This document shows positions 52,265 to 61,800 of a stretch of 64,000 nt of DNA, piece by piece. Under the pieces are notes generated by a model. That model worked only from the letters and a program-made list of their open reading frames with translations. It did not search any database and was not told the DNA's origin. The number at the start of each line of letters is the position of its first letter. The stretch's first letter is position 1. The stretch covers positions 62,001 to 126,000 of the forward strand of contig JANRMQ010000001.1 of assembly GCA_040981125.1 (NCBI GenBank), read 5' to 3'. Source of the stretch: DASSBQ01 sp040981125. GTDB taxonomy: Bacteria; Nitrospirota; Nitrospiria; Nitrospirales; Nitrospiraceae. Both the position numbers and the translations under genes were made by a program.

Positions 52265-52456
52265 ATGATGCCGAAGTACGAAGCGATCATTTATTGGAGC
52301 GAGGAAGACGAGGCGTTTATTGCCGAGGTGCCGGAGCTCCCTGGTTGTACCGCCGACGGGCCAACCTATAAGGAAGCTCTCGCCAATGTAGAAGTGGTCA
52401 TTCAGGAATGGATCGACACGGCCAACGATCTCGGCCGGCCGATCCCCCAAGCCTGA
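52265..52456 (+). CDS. HicB-like antitoxin-family protein, no HicA partner
   Basis: 63 residues, matching the HicB N-terminal RNase H-like fold: YEAIIYWSEEDEAFIAEVPE, LPGCTADGPTYKEALANVEV and VIQEWIDTANDLGRPIP. HicB normally neutralises the HicA mRNA interferase encoded beside it. Neither flank holds a HicA-like sequence (about 60 residues with a conserved Gly-x-His). No separate DNA-binding domain is present. Two ATGs (52265 and 52268) are possible; no strong ribosome site. Confidence 0.85.
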   Translation: MMPKYEAIIYWSEEDEAFIAEVPELPGCTADGPTYKEALANVEVVIQEWIDTANDLGRPIPQA

Positions 52457-52592
52457 CCCGCATTAATCATGAATGCTTCGCCGATACTCGATTATTTCGG
52501 AGTCCGGTTTAGTTGAAGGAGTACTTAAACTTTCGTCACCGAGGACCGGTTGGGGCAACGCACAGGACGGCGGCGCGTGAGGTCCTTGAATT

Positions 52593-52683
52593 TGGTGCCG
52601 GAGACCGGGATCGAACCGGTACGGGCCTTGTGGGCCCGAGGGATTTTAAGTCCCTTGCGTATGCCAATTTCGCCACTCCGGCA
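52593..52683 (-). tRNA. tRNA-Leu (anticodon TAA)
   Basis: On the minus strand the acceptor TGCCGGA pairs with TCCGGCA. The anticodon stem GGGA with TCCC holds a loop reading CTTAAAA, giving TAA. A long variable arm (CGGGCC with GGCCCG) marks a class II tRNA. The T arm has GGTTCGATCC, and CCA is encoded. 91 bases including CCA. Confidence 0.96.
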
Positions 52684-52765
52684 CGATGACGGCCGGGGCG
52701 GATGCTAACATCGGCATTGAAGGCGGTCAAGACACGACCATGTGCAGCAGTGGGTCAGTTGCTTT

Positions 52766-52868
52766 TGCGTCATACCCGCGAAAGCGGGCATCCACTCTTT
52801 GATCAAGGCCAACTGCTGTGGAGAAGGCCTTCGACCGGATTCCCGCTTCCGCTGGAATGGCAGACGTC
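52766..52868. mobile_element. MITE/REP-like element with two hairpins
   Basis: The left end reads TGCGTCATACCCGC, loop GAAA, GCGGG (52775-52788), then CATCCA. The right end is roughly its inverse: GGATTCCCGC, loop TTCC, GCTGGAAT (52839-52858), then GGCAGACGTCA. The pair resembles dispersed palindromes with CCCGCGAAAGCGGG that occur in many proteobacterial and other genomes. About 103 bp, no coding capacity. The rest of 52684-53079 has only the terminator. Confidence 0.65.
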
Positions 52869-52988
52869 AGTGCTTCCGGGGGGTAAACTGGCCCACTACC
52901 CCATCCATCACCGGTCGCCTGTTCTCACACAGACGTTCTCCTCCTTCGCCCCTCATTACTACAGCGCCGAGTCATGCCCTAAAACGCA

Positions 52989-53021
52989 AACAGCCTGGCG
53001 CCATACAGGCGACAGGCTGTT
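52989..53021 (-). terminator. Terminator-like hairpin after the YtxH gene
   Basis: AACAGCCTG (52989-52997) pairs perfectly with CAGGCTGTT (53013-53021), with GCGCC/GGCG pairing inside. On the minus strand it is followed by TTGCGTTTT, a modest T tract. It lies about 60 bases past the YtxH stop. Confidence 0.6.
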
Positions 53022-53079
53022 GTGGTCCCCACGGGCTATAAAAGCGAGCGAGAATGTCTTCCCCACGAGCGCGCGCTGA

Positions 53080-53337
53080 TTAGGCCGCTTCGGGGACCGA
53101 CTTCACGTCTTTCTTTACAAAGGACTTGCTGCGCTCGACAACATCGTGAACCCCCGACTGCACTGCCCGGCTGAAGCGTGTTGCCTGAACTTGCGCCTTC
53201 TTCGCGTAGCGAGCCACATCACGGCGGGTTTCTGTCCCGGCTTTCGGCGCGAACAGAATCCCAAGCCCCGCTCCGATCACGGCGCCCCCAGCAATGATAG
53301 CCGCAAACTTTGCCGCCTCACGAGCTGTCGTTGACAT
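53080..53337 (-). CDS. YtxH-like small membrane protein
   Basis: 85 residues. An N-terminal membrane helix FAAIIAGGAVIGAGLGILFA leads directly into the family hallmark APKAGTETRRDVARYAKKA, then a basic amphipathic helix. YtxH-type proteins are often linked to general stress, but their role is not known. GAGGGAGG lies upstream of the ATG. The 314 bases on its 5' side (53338-53651) have no gene that I can support. Confidence 0.88.
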   Translation of the reverse strand: MSTTAREAAKFAAIIAGGAVIGAGLGILFAPKAGTETRRDVARYAKKAQVQATRFSRAVQSGVHDVVERSKSFVKKDVKSVPEAA

Positions 53338-53651
53338 GATGTTCCTCCCTCGGTGTTAAATCTGGTTGGTGATGGTCCGCTCTGCGAGAGCATGCCCATC
53401 TTATCAGCATCAACTATGCCAGCAAGCGCTTGTCGTGAATCGCTGGAAATCCTTGACCGGCGCGGCTTAAGCGTTAGAACGCTCTAATAAACGGTGCTGT
53501 TTTCAGCACAGGCCGGGAGACAACCGTTTCAGAATTTGCACATCTGTAGCGGAAAACCGCGGGGATTCCTATTCACGGCCCGTTCGTTCAACGGCTTGCC
53601 TTGCAAACCCGGCGTCTCCTCTCTTAAGATCGCCCCACCTTGGGAGATTTC

Positions 53652-54458
53652 ATGCATACATTTCACGCCATTGCCTACCCGGACATCGATCCGGTGTTTT
53701 TTCGCCTCGGCCCATTGCAGTTCCGTTGGTATGGGTTGATGTACCTAATCGGCCTCACGCTGGCCTATTTCATCATCCTGGCCCGATCGAAGGCCAAGGG
53801 ACTGCGGTTGGATCGCGATCAGGTGTACGACATGATCGTCTATGCCGCCATCGGAGTCTTCGCCGGCGGGAGGTTGGGTTATGTCTTGTTCTATAACTTG
53901 TCTTACTACCTGAGTAATCCGCTTAAAATTTTCTATGTGTGGGAAGGCGGGATGTCGTTCCATGGAGGGCTCATCGGCACCATCATCGCCCTGATCCTGT
54001 TTGCCAGGCGCAAATCGATTCCGGTCTATACGATCGCCGACTTGGCGGCCGGGGTGACACCGGTCGGCCTCGGCCTGGGCCGGATCGGCAACTTCATCAA
54101 TGGCGAGCTGTTCGGCCGTCCGACGGACGTAGACTGGTGCATGGTCTTTCCCGCCGGCGGTCCGGCTTGCCGCCATCCTTCTCAGTTGTATGAGGCCGCC
54201 TTGGAAGGACTCCTCCTCTTTACCCTGCTCTGGCTGATCTCCCGCACCGCTCATCCGCCCGGCGCGGTGTTCTGGAGCTTCCTGGCGGGTTACGGGCTGT
54301 GCCGCTTCGTCGTGGAATATTTTCGCGAGCCCGACATGCAGATCGGGTTCCTCTTCGGCTCGTTCTCCATGGGGCAACTGCTCAGCTTCCCCATGATCTT
54401 TATCGGATTATTCATGTTGTTTCTCAGCTATCAACGCCGGGCCGGCACGAGTCCCTGA
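53652..54458 (+). CDS. lgt: Prolipoprotein diacylglyceryl transferase
   Basis: Lgt is the inner-membrane enzyme that transfers diacylglycerol from phosphatidylglycerol to the lipobox Cys, the first step of lipoprotein maturation. Seven membrane segments can be traced. Signature blocks are GPLQFRWYGLMYLIGL, GRLGYVLFYN, WEGGMSFHGGLIGTIIAL and the Lgt motif GRIGNFINGELFGRPTD, plus HPSQLYEAALEG. About 268 residues. The ATG at 53652 follows GGGAG; the frame also opens at a TTG at 53640. Several candidate substrates (lipobox proteins) are in this window. Confidence 0.97.
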   Translation: MHTFHAIAYPDIDPVFFRLGPLQFRWYGLMYLIGLTLAYFIILARSKAKGLRLDRDQVYDMIVYAAIGVFAGGRLGYVLFYNLSYYLSNPLKIFYVWEGGMSFHGGLIGTIIALILFARRKSIPVYTIADLAAGVTPVGLGLGRIGNFINGELFGRPTDVDWCMVFPAGGPACRHPSQLYEAALEGLLLFTLLWLISRTAHPPGAVFWSFLAGYGLCRFVVEYFREPDMQIGFLFGSFSMGQLLSFPMIFIGLFMLFLSYQRRAGTSP

Positions 54459-54637
54459 GTGACGATTGTCGTCCATATCCAGTCCCCGCAGGAACGGCTC
54501 CAGTCGATTTCAAGGGCCCGAAGATCCTCCTGCCAACTCCGACTCAATCCTTGAGAAACGTCGGTCTTTGCCATCTACCAGGCAGACGCGATCGTTTCAA
54601 TTCGTAACAATGCCGCCTTGATCAGGAGGCATGTCGA

Positions 54638-54998
54638 ATGAATGTTATTGGATTTCGAGCCGCAGGACGCGTAAAGCACCGCCTCCTCGCCAATTTAGAG
54701 GCCGACGACCGCGAAGAACTCGTCAGGTCTATGGAGAAGGTGTTCATTCTCTCCCGAAGTCATCTACCGGCCGAGCCGCCCGATCGACTATGTCTATTTT
54801 CCGCTGTCGGCGGTCTTTTCGCTGGTCGGAACGACCAAGGAAGGTGATACGGTCGAGATTGGCCAAGTCGGAGACGAAGGCCTCGTCGGGACATCCACGA
54901 CGTTGGCCTTCCAGGGCAATGGACAGTCCACGACGAAAACCGCCGTGCAAGTCCCCGGCACCGCGCTGAGGATCGTCAGCGCGGATTGGCATCCATGA
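54638..54998 (+). pseudogene. Crp/Fnr-type cyclic-nucleotide-binding regulator, frameshifted and truncated
   Basis: The ATG at 54638 has a good GGAGG and encodes HRLLANLEADDREELVRSME, the usual start of this group. Near 54750-54760 the frame shifts. In the next frame the cNMP-binding barrel continues as PSRPIDYVYFPLSAVFSLVG and GDTVEIGQVGDEGLVG to a stop at 54996-54998. The C-terminal half with the helix-turn-helix is missing, and a convergent gene occupies that space. Two separate defects make a sequencing error alone unlikely. Confidence 0.75.
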
Positions 54999-55386
54999 AT
55001 GACTTCTTCCCCAGTTCCTGATCCCCCTCAAATTTCCGAAGAGGCGGCGCATTCCAAATGACCCTGTTGCCGGGCGCCAGATTCGCCGCCGTCACATAAT
55101 GTTTCCGGGCTGCTTGCTTCTCGCCTAACTGATCCAGCGTCAGCGCCAAGTTATAATGGGCTTCCGCCAAAGACGAATCCATTCCCAGCACAGCGACATA
55201 GGCCTCCTTCGCCCCCGCCCAATCTTGCGCGGCAAACAGGCGGTTCCCCCGATCCATCTCCTGCTTGACCGTCGCCGCCGTTCCGGCCGGCGCGCGCAGC
55301 GCTTGTACCGGTTCTTTTCGATCGGTGGCACAACCGGTCAGGAGCCCGGCCGCGAGCAGAACAAAAGGCAGGAGCATACGGCGCAT
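54976..55386 (-). CDS. TPR lipoprotein
   Basis: 136 residues. The lipoprotein signal is LLPFVLLAAGLLTGCATD. The mature part holds about two TPR units: MDRGNRLFAAQDWAGAKEAY and SLAEAHYNLALTLDQLGEKQ. The start at 55386 has AAGGAG 6 bases upstream; the frame open to 55440 overlaps the AddA-type gene. It follows that gene by only 14 bases and may be translated from the same transcript. Role unknown. Confidence 0.78.
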   Translation of the reverse strand: MRRMLLPFVLLAAGLLTGCATDRKEPVQALRAPAGTAATVKQEMDRGNRLFAAQDWAGAKEAYVAVLGMDSSLAEAHYNLALTLDQLGEKQAARKHYVTAANLAPGNRVIWNAPPLRKFEGDQELGKKSFMDANPR

Positions 55387-55400
55387 GACGATCTCCTTTC

Positions 55401-56891
55401 CTACAGCGTGACGGCCAGGCCGGGCCGTAAGAAGATACATTGGAACGATACGGATTCGATTCCCATCGACCGGACAACCGCGGATCGATAAATGTCGGCC
55501 TGTATTCGATACTCCTCGGCCTTGGACGCGGCATCTGAGGCCTCAACGGCATCCGTCTTATAGTCGGCAATCCATACCTTTCCATCAAGACGGTACAGGA
55601 GGTCGATGGTTCCGGACATGACCTCTTGCCGATCGTTCCACGGCAAAAGGATCGGCACTTCACGGCCCAGAATCGTCGCCCGCTGAAGATCCTGATACAG
55701 CGGCAAAGAGACGAATCGTGTCAACAGCGACAGAAGTTGTTCGCGCAGGAGATTTCCATGTTCGGCCGCTTCTCCCGCCAGTTCTTGATCGAGCAGGTCG
55801 TCCAAGTACCCGTGACAATCCGATGGAGAGCGCATAAAATCCCAGCGTTCCAACAGGCGATGCGCGACCGTGCCCAATACGAGCGATGCAATCGACCCGG
55901 CCTGCGAGTGGCGAGGCCACTTCCAAGATGACGCCTGTTCGGTTTTCCGCAGCATTGTCGGACTTAGGAACATCGCGCGAGACGAGAACTCAGCCCAACG
56001 CCGGCGCCGCTCCAGCCATCCGGCTTCAACCGCGCTATCGAGCAACTCTACGGTTTGCCATCGTTGCGGTTCCGCGGCCGGTGATCCTCCCGTTCCCTCA
56101 GGCTCCATGCGAACGGAGAGATGGATGCCGGCTCCGCAAGGAACTTCCCGCTCGCTCTCGCTTGATCCCAGCTGCTCCACATCAAGATCAAGCCGCTTCA
56201 CCATACTACCGAGGAAACTGTCCGACTGAACGCTCTTAGGAAGCCCCGCGGATAACACCAGCTTTCTTTTCGCTCTCGTCATGCCCACATAGAGCAGCCG
56301 GCTCTGCTCCGCCCACTGCCGTTCCGATAACTTGGCGTCCGTATACAAGCCGCCGATCGTGTGGAAAGCCCCGACCCGAACGCCGGCGATGCCGCTGGAC
56401 CAATCATGGTGAACGAATACCTTATCCCTCTGGCGGTTCGACGTGCGGTGCAGCCCGGCGAGAACTACTACCGGGAACTCGAGGCCCTTGGCTTTATGCA
56501 TGCTCAGAAGCCGGATAACTCCCGCATGGTTCTCATTTTGATCATCCTCCGTCATCGACATTTCAGCTTCTTCCGGAACTTCCGTGATCCGGCGGCGGAA
56601 TTCCCGTGCCAGCCGCCGGAACGTCATGGCAGGCCGGCGGACCAATTCGGCTGCAAGATCCTGCAGCTTGAGCAGGTTGCCGACGGCTTGATCGCGGTCC
56701 ACAGAAGCCGCCGCAAGCTCGAGTAGCGGGACACGCGCAAAGATCGTCGGCACGACGTCGGGAACCGGCAGCCGGGGTAGGTCGCGATGCAGCCCGGACA
56801 AGAGTCCATAGAGGGGTCGGGGCGCCGCGCGGGGGCGGCGCGGCGCGCCGCGGCGGGCCCCCCCCCCGGGGGCCCACCCGGGAAAAAACAA
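55401..56891 (-). CDS. addA: AddA-type helicase-nuclease, 3' segment (frame broken)
   Basis: The reading frame carries the C-terminal half of an AddA/RecB-like protein. It has the superfamily I helicase end motifs (VIRLLSMHKAKGLEFPVVVL and SRLLYVGMTRAKRKLVLSAG). A PD-(D/E)XK nuclease domain follows, with its catalytic core GTIDLLYRLDGKVWIADYKT. It has no proper start: its first 30 codons are the anomalous GC-rich block. The natural protein joins it to the 5' segment at 56624-58825. It lies 14 bases before the TPR lipoprotein gene. Confidence 0.85.
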   Translation of the reverse strand: MFFPGWAPGGGARRGAPRRPRAAPRPLYGLLSGLHRDLPRLPVPDVVPTIFARVPLLELAAASVDRDQAVGNLLKLQDLAAELVRRPAMTFRRLAREFRRRITEVPEEAEMSMTEDDQNENHAGVIRLLSMHKAKGLEFPVVVLAGLHRTSNRQRDKVFVHHDWSSGIAGVRVGAFHTIGGLYTDAKLSERQWAEQSRLLYVGMTRAKRKLVLSAGLPKSVQSDSFLGSMVKRLDLDVEQLGSSESEREVPCGAGIHLSVRMEPEGTGGSPAAEPQRWQTVELLDSAVEAGWLERRRRWAEFSSRAMFLSPTMLRKTEQASSWKWPRHSQAGSIASLVLGTVAHRLLERWDFMRSPSDCHGYLDDLLDQELAGEAAEHGNLLREQLLSLLTRFVSLPLYQDLQRATILGREVPILLPWNDRQEVMSGTIDLLYRLDGKVWIADYKTDAVEASDAASKAEEYRIQADIYRSAVVRSMGIESVSFQCIFLRPGLAVTL

Positions 56892-58825
56892 GCCCGCCCC
56901 GACCCCTTTTTTTTTCGAGCCGCGTCGAATGCGCGGCTCGACGAGGCGCTGCTGCCGCCGCCCGGATGGACCATCCGGTAATCAAGCAGGCCGGCCGATC
57001 CCAGAACGGCAATGTCCGCATCCGCCAGTCCTCCGACCGGAGACCGCAGGACGCCGACCAATGCCGGCTTGTCAAAAGGATCAGCCGCGGCGCGCAGGAT
57101 ATTCACCGTATCGAGAATTTCCTGACGTTCATAAAAATGACGCTCTCCCTCGGCTTGGCACGGAATACCGTACCGACGAAAGGCCTCCACATAATCCCGA
57201 AGCGCTCCCAAGGTCCGGAATAAGACCGCAACATGCCCCGGTTGGATCGTAGCGGCCGAGCCGCGATCGATGATCTGCTGTTTCCCAATAACCTCCTCCG
57301 CGAGCCAGCGGGCCAACTCCTCCGCTTCTGCTCTGGTCGTCGCTTCGGCATCACGCGCTTCGTCAGCAGCCACGACGAACCGGAGTTCGACCCGCTCCTC
57401 CTCGAGCATCGGCTCATCCGCGATACAGGGAAGGAGGGGGTCATGCTGAGGTTGCAACCCGACCTCGGCCACAGGGGGAAAAATCTCGCTGAAGAACGTG
57501 TTCACCGTGTCGAGAAGCCGCCGGTGGCTCCGGAAATTGGTTTGCAGCTTGTGCGACTCGCCCGGAGGCTGCTGGCCTAGCACACACTCCTGCACGACTC
57601 GATCGTACGCTTCGATATCGGCGCGCCGAAACGCATAGATCGATTGCTTCGGATCGCCGACGATGAACAACTTGCCCGGATCCAGGCGGACCTCGCGCCA
57701 ATCGGGCGCTTCCTGCCCTTCCGCTTCGGCGAGGTACAGAATCAGCTCATACTGCACCGGATCGGTGTCCTGAAACTCATCGACAAGGATCGACCGAAAA
57801 CGAGCTTTCAGTTGCCGCCGAACGTTCGGACAGTCACGTAACATGGTGCGGCACCGCGCCAGCAGGCCATCAAACGACACATATCCCGTCGCGACAAAGG
57901 ACCGCCGAAAGGCCGCGGCAAAGGGAAGGAGCCGTTCCAGCGCCGCATGAAGTGGAACCTCGTTCACGTTGAGGCAGCCGCGGGCAATGCGCAACAGATG
58001 TTTGGCACGGCGGTACTCTTCATCCGTCCAGGAGTTCGTTTGCGCCGGCGCCGCACGATCCAAAACAAGAAACGCCTGATTCCCCTCCGGCCCCACCGGC
58101 CCATTCGCCGCCGCCTCGCGCCAGAGCCGCGCGGCCTGGGCCAGGAGCGTGTCGATGAGCGTGTGTTTATCATGAGTATCCGCAAGTCGGTCGGCCTGAT
58201 CGGCTAATTGGGCGAACCATAATCGGATCGGAGCCGGCAGCGTGCCGGCCGCAAGGGAAGCCACCGCTTCCAATGGAACCGATTCGCCGCACAGTGACTT
58301 CGCCAAGTGTTCGAGATTATCGAGCGACAGGGCGCTCAGGATGGTCCGCCACGTGTCATGACTTGGCCCGTCCGGTCCCAGTTCGCCGTCGAGCCAAATC
58401 CTCCATTCCCGCTCAAACTGCTCATCAAACTCCGCTCCTTCGTCTTGCTGAAAGGACGGATCCACCGCTCCTTCAATCGGATACAGTCGCAGGAGATGGG
58501 CGGCAAAACTATGGATGGTGCCGATCTGGCTTTGCTCGAGCTCGGCCAAGGCAATTCGCGCGGCCTCATGCTCACGCAATCCCATCAGCCTGGCGCGCAG
58601 CCGCAGTTTCATTTCGTTGGCGGCCTTGTTGGTAAAGGTCAGCGCCACTACCTGGCTCAGCGGAAAGGGCGGATCCCGGTACAGCAACAGGTGCACGAGC
58701 CGCTCGACCAGCAGGGTCGTCTTCCCGGTGCCGGCTCCGGCGGTCACGACGATATTTCGGTCTGTCGCGGTCGCCGCCCGTTGGCGGGACGACTGATCGA
58801 GCAGCGCATCCATCTCAGCTTTCAT
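56624..58825 (-). CDS. addA: AddA-type helicase-nuclease, 5' segment (frame broken)
   Basis: UvrD/RecB-like helicase of double-strand-break repair, partner of AddB. Motifs in order: Walker A VVTAGAGTGKTTLLVERLVH, Ia VVALTFTNKAANEMKLRLRA, II SILVDEFQDTDPVQYELILY, III FIVGDPKQSIYAFRRAD and IV KLQTNFRSH. Homology ends near residue 640 (GGSSASSSRAF). From there to 56624 the frame reads through the anomalous block into nonsense, while the true continuation is in the frame of 55401-56891. Joined, the protein would be about 1,100 residues, typical of AddA. The ATG overlaps the addB end by 11 bases. Confidence 0.88.
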   Translation of the reverse strand: MKAEMDALLDQSSRQRAATATDRNIVVTAGAGTGKTTLLVERLVHLLLYRDPPFPLSQVVALTFTNKAANEMKLRLRARLMGLREHEAARIALAELEQSQIGTIHSFAAHLLRLYPIEGAVDPSFQQDEGAEFDEQFEREWRIWLDGELGPDGPSHDTWRTILSALSLDNLEHLAKSLCGESVPLEAVASLAAGTLPAPIRLWFAQLADQADRLADTHDKHTLIDTLLAQAARLWREAAANGPVGPEGNQAFLVLDRAAPAQTNSWTDEEYRRAKHLLRIARGCLNVNEVPLHAALERLLPFAAAFRRSFVATGYVSFDGLLARCRTMLRDCPNVRRQLKARFRSILVDEFQDTDPVQYELILYLAEAEGQEAPDWREVRLDPGKLFIVGDPKQSIYAFRRADIEAYDRVVQECVLGQQPPGESHKLQTNFRSHRRLLDTVNTFFSEIFPPVAEVGLQPQHDPLLPCIADEPMLEEERVELRFVVAADEARDAEATTRAEAEELARWLAEEVIGKQQIIDRGSAATIQPGHVAVLFRTLGALRDYVEAFRRYGIPCQAEGERHFYERQEILDTVNILRAAADPFDKPALVGVLRSPVGGLADADIAVLGSAGLLDYRMVHPGGGSSASSSRAFDAARKKKGSGRACFFPGGPPGGGPAAARRAAPARRPDPSMDSCPGCIATYPGCRFPTSCRRSLRVSRYSSLRRLLWTAIKPSATCSSCRILQPNWSAGLP
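56813..56940. other. Anomalous GC/homopolymer block inside addA
   Basis: GGGGTCGGGGCG (56813-56824) pairs perfectly with CGCCCCGACCCC (56895-56906). Between them lie almost pure G/C, a run of 10 C (56858-56867) and A6. A run of 9 T follows (56907-56915), then a second perfect hairpin CGAGCCGCG with CGCGGCTCG (56916-56940). Composition is unlike the rest of the window, and the addA reading frame changes across the block. It may be an assembly or consensus error at a hard secondary structure, or a real insertion. Confidence 0.8.
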
Positions 58826-61800
58826 CCTCGTCTACCAAGGCCTTGCTCGACGTCGCTTCGTTGAGCGGCGCCTGGTCGCCGGAACCCGGAAGTTGGGCCC
58901 GTCGCAAAGCACGGTGCGATTGAGTCACCGATGTATCCGCCCGTGCCCGCCATGCGCTGGGCTGATGTGTTCTCCGGCACAGAGCGCCGAAATCGCACCG
59001 CCCGCACACGGATGCATGGGGCGCAATGAAGAACAGGCCGTCTCGAATGCCGGTGAATATGCGGGTCAGTGACGTGGACAACGCTCCGAACATCGGGGAT
59101 CGCCAGGCGTCGCCGGGAAACGCCACTCGCTTCAGCGGTTCTTTCCATTCAGGCGCGAGATAATAAAACCAGACACCATCGCAGGTCGGTGGAGGCGCGC
59201 CGAGATCGGCCGCCAGGGCGGCTTCGGCCATCAATAGATAGAGAGGAGGTTGAAGATTGTCTCCGCGGACCGCAGCAAGCCCGAGATTCGTCTCGTACGG
59301 TTTCGGCTCTCTCGTACGCTTGAATTTATAGTCGACGATTCGAAACAGGCGCCCTTGCGGCGACCGGTCGACTCGATCCAATCGGCCTTTGATCGGGACC
59401 GCGATCGATTCGTCCGAAAAGTCTACGGTGAGGACCCCGTTCACCGGATGTTCAAACAACCAGGGCTGCCATCGACCATCCAGTTCGGCCAATTCCAGTC
59501 GCGCCGCTTCCCGCAGAAATGTCATGAGTTCACGCTGCCGCAATTCCCATGTCAAGGTATAGCCGACCGGATGATCCGATTCATAGTCGGCAAACACTGC
59601 TCTAGCGCAGTCATCAAGACGATCCAACGGGTCACTGAGAAGCACCTTCTTCTCCGTTCCAAAGGCTCCAACCTCGGCCGACTCTTCCATCCATCGCCGA
59701 AGAATCCGATGAGCCAGCGTTCCCTGTTCCAGCGGCCCGATCGGATCTCCCGGCGAGTCGATGTCTTCGTGATCAAGATGAAGGATAGACGCGGCAAAAA
59801 ATTGAAATGGACAACTCGCGTACCGCTGCAATGCCGTCGGCGAAAAGCCGCGCGAAAGGAGCGTCTGCCAGGAGTTGGAAGCGGCGCCGATGAGCGCGTC
59901 ATAGGCTCCAAGGCGGCGTTCCATCCTTTCTTGAGCCTGAAGCACCGGCAAGCTTCGCTCCAATAAGAGGCCTCCGGGATACAAGCCGTAAAGGACGACG
60001 GGCATGCGGCGCTCCAGCAACGAACGGGTCGCGAGTTCCGCTTCCGTCAGACAGGCGATCCGATATTGTGGAACCGTCTCGAATCGAGCCGCAGGCCGAC
60101 GTGGAATATATTGGACGGCTGCGAGCGATTCCCGGCATAGGTCATCCACATAGCCGGACGGCGCCAACGGCCGTCCCGCGCGGTCCGCCCGCTGATATGA
60201 CACCATGAGATACTCGCGGGCCGATCGGCGAAGGAGCGCGAACAGCAGGCGTTCTTCCTCATACCCCGCCAACTTGGCTTCAATCTTGTACCCGATATCC
60301 TGCTCGAGCATGTGGCGCACGGCATCGCGGAGAAATGCATCTTCATGGATAAAGCGAGGAAAGCTTTTTTCGTTGAGGCCCAGCACATACAACGCGCGAA
60401 ACGATAGACCGCGCGCCGCCATGGCGTCCAGTACCTGCACACCGTAGCCCTGCGCGGCGCGCGACGAGAGTCGCGCGCCTTCCACCGCCCGACGGGCCGT
60501 CGTAACAAAATCATGCAACAACACCCGCTCGGAGAAGTCGTCGAGATGCCGCAGTTGGTCCAACACCTCAAACAGAACGGCGAGAGGATCCGCCTCCGAT
60601 TCGCCGGCGCTTGAATGATCGACAGCAAGCAACCGGTCTGCCAATGTGTGCAGCCGGTCGACGTACTCAGTCCACGAGCCTGAGTCCGGAATCGTCTCCA
60701 TGGCATCCGCCAGACCGGTGAACGTGTCACAAAGCAGACGAACCTGTTCGGCCGCCACGATCGAACCGGCGTAATCTTCGTCCCCGTCGCGGAGCGGCAG
60801 ACCTTGATCCACAAATCGCGTCAGCCGGCGCCACTCATCTCGTCCCTTCGTGATTCCCAAACGCCGGACAGCCAGAGTCCAGAGATCCGGGCGCGCCGCC
60901 GCCGGGTCGGGACACACGGCCTCGCACCGGAAGAACGGCGAAGACAGCAGTTCCAGCACATCGTCCCGATGAAAGTCCGATGCTCGCACCGCAAGCAATT
61001 GGAGAACCACGTTGACAGAGGGCCACACTCCAAGGGGCCGCCCCAAATCTCCCGCGATCGGGACACCCTGTTCGGCACACACACGGGCCAGGACGTCGTC
61101 ATAGCCGGCCATGGACCGGACGACGATGCCGATATCGGCGAACCGATAGCCTCGGTCTTCGACGAGGCTCAGAATATCTTTCGCGACCGTGGTCACCTCA
61201 TCGAGCGGATTGCCCGCGCACATCACGCGAGGAACGACTTGCAGTCCCGGCGTGACAGAAACGCCGCGATCCTTGGAAGCCGGCTCCGATAACGTTTCGT
61301 CGAACAAAGCAAGCTGCCGGCCGGACGACTTCGCACCGCGGCGCGCCGGTGATTCGGACCCGCCCAACCCACGGATATGGGCGTCGTAGAAACGTTGAGC
61401 AAATAAGAACTCGGCCTGGCCGTCCACCAACGGGAAATAGACTGTCGCCGCAGCAATGGCCGTGACGGCGCGAAAGAAATCCAACTGGACTTGCGTGAGA
61501 TCGTAAAACCCATAATACAGCGCATGGTGAAGACCGGCGAGGAAGGCGGAGCGAGGAACCTCGGCCGTCGCGAGCGATGCCAGATCATCGGCATCCCAAG
61601 CGGAAAGCCGGCGCCGCATTTCAAGAAACTGGCGATAGAGCAGCCACAACGGTTGCGGTTCCGGCAACTGGCCCGGCCATCGTTGAGACCAGACATCTGC
61701 AACACGATCCGGATCCACCGCCGCATCCTTCAAATCTTTCAGCGTCGCATACAGCGCGCTCCAAGCGCCCGGCGTCTCCCCCAGCGCATGCCAGGAACTT

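Noticed and set aside
56624..58825. Programmed frameshift joining the two addA segments
   Set aside because: No slippery heptamer with a suitable downstream structure in the coding sense; the break coincides with a block of abnormal composition, so insertion or error is simpler.
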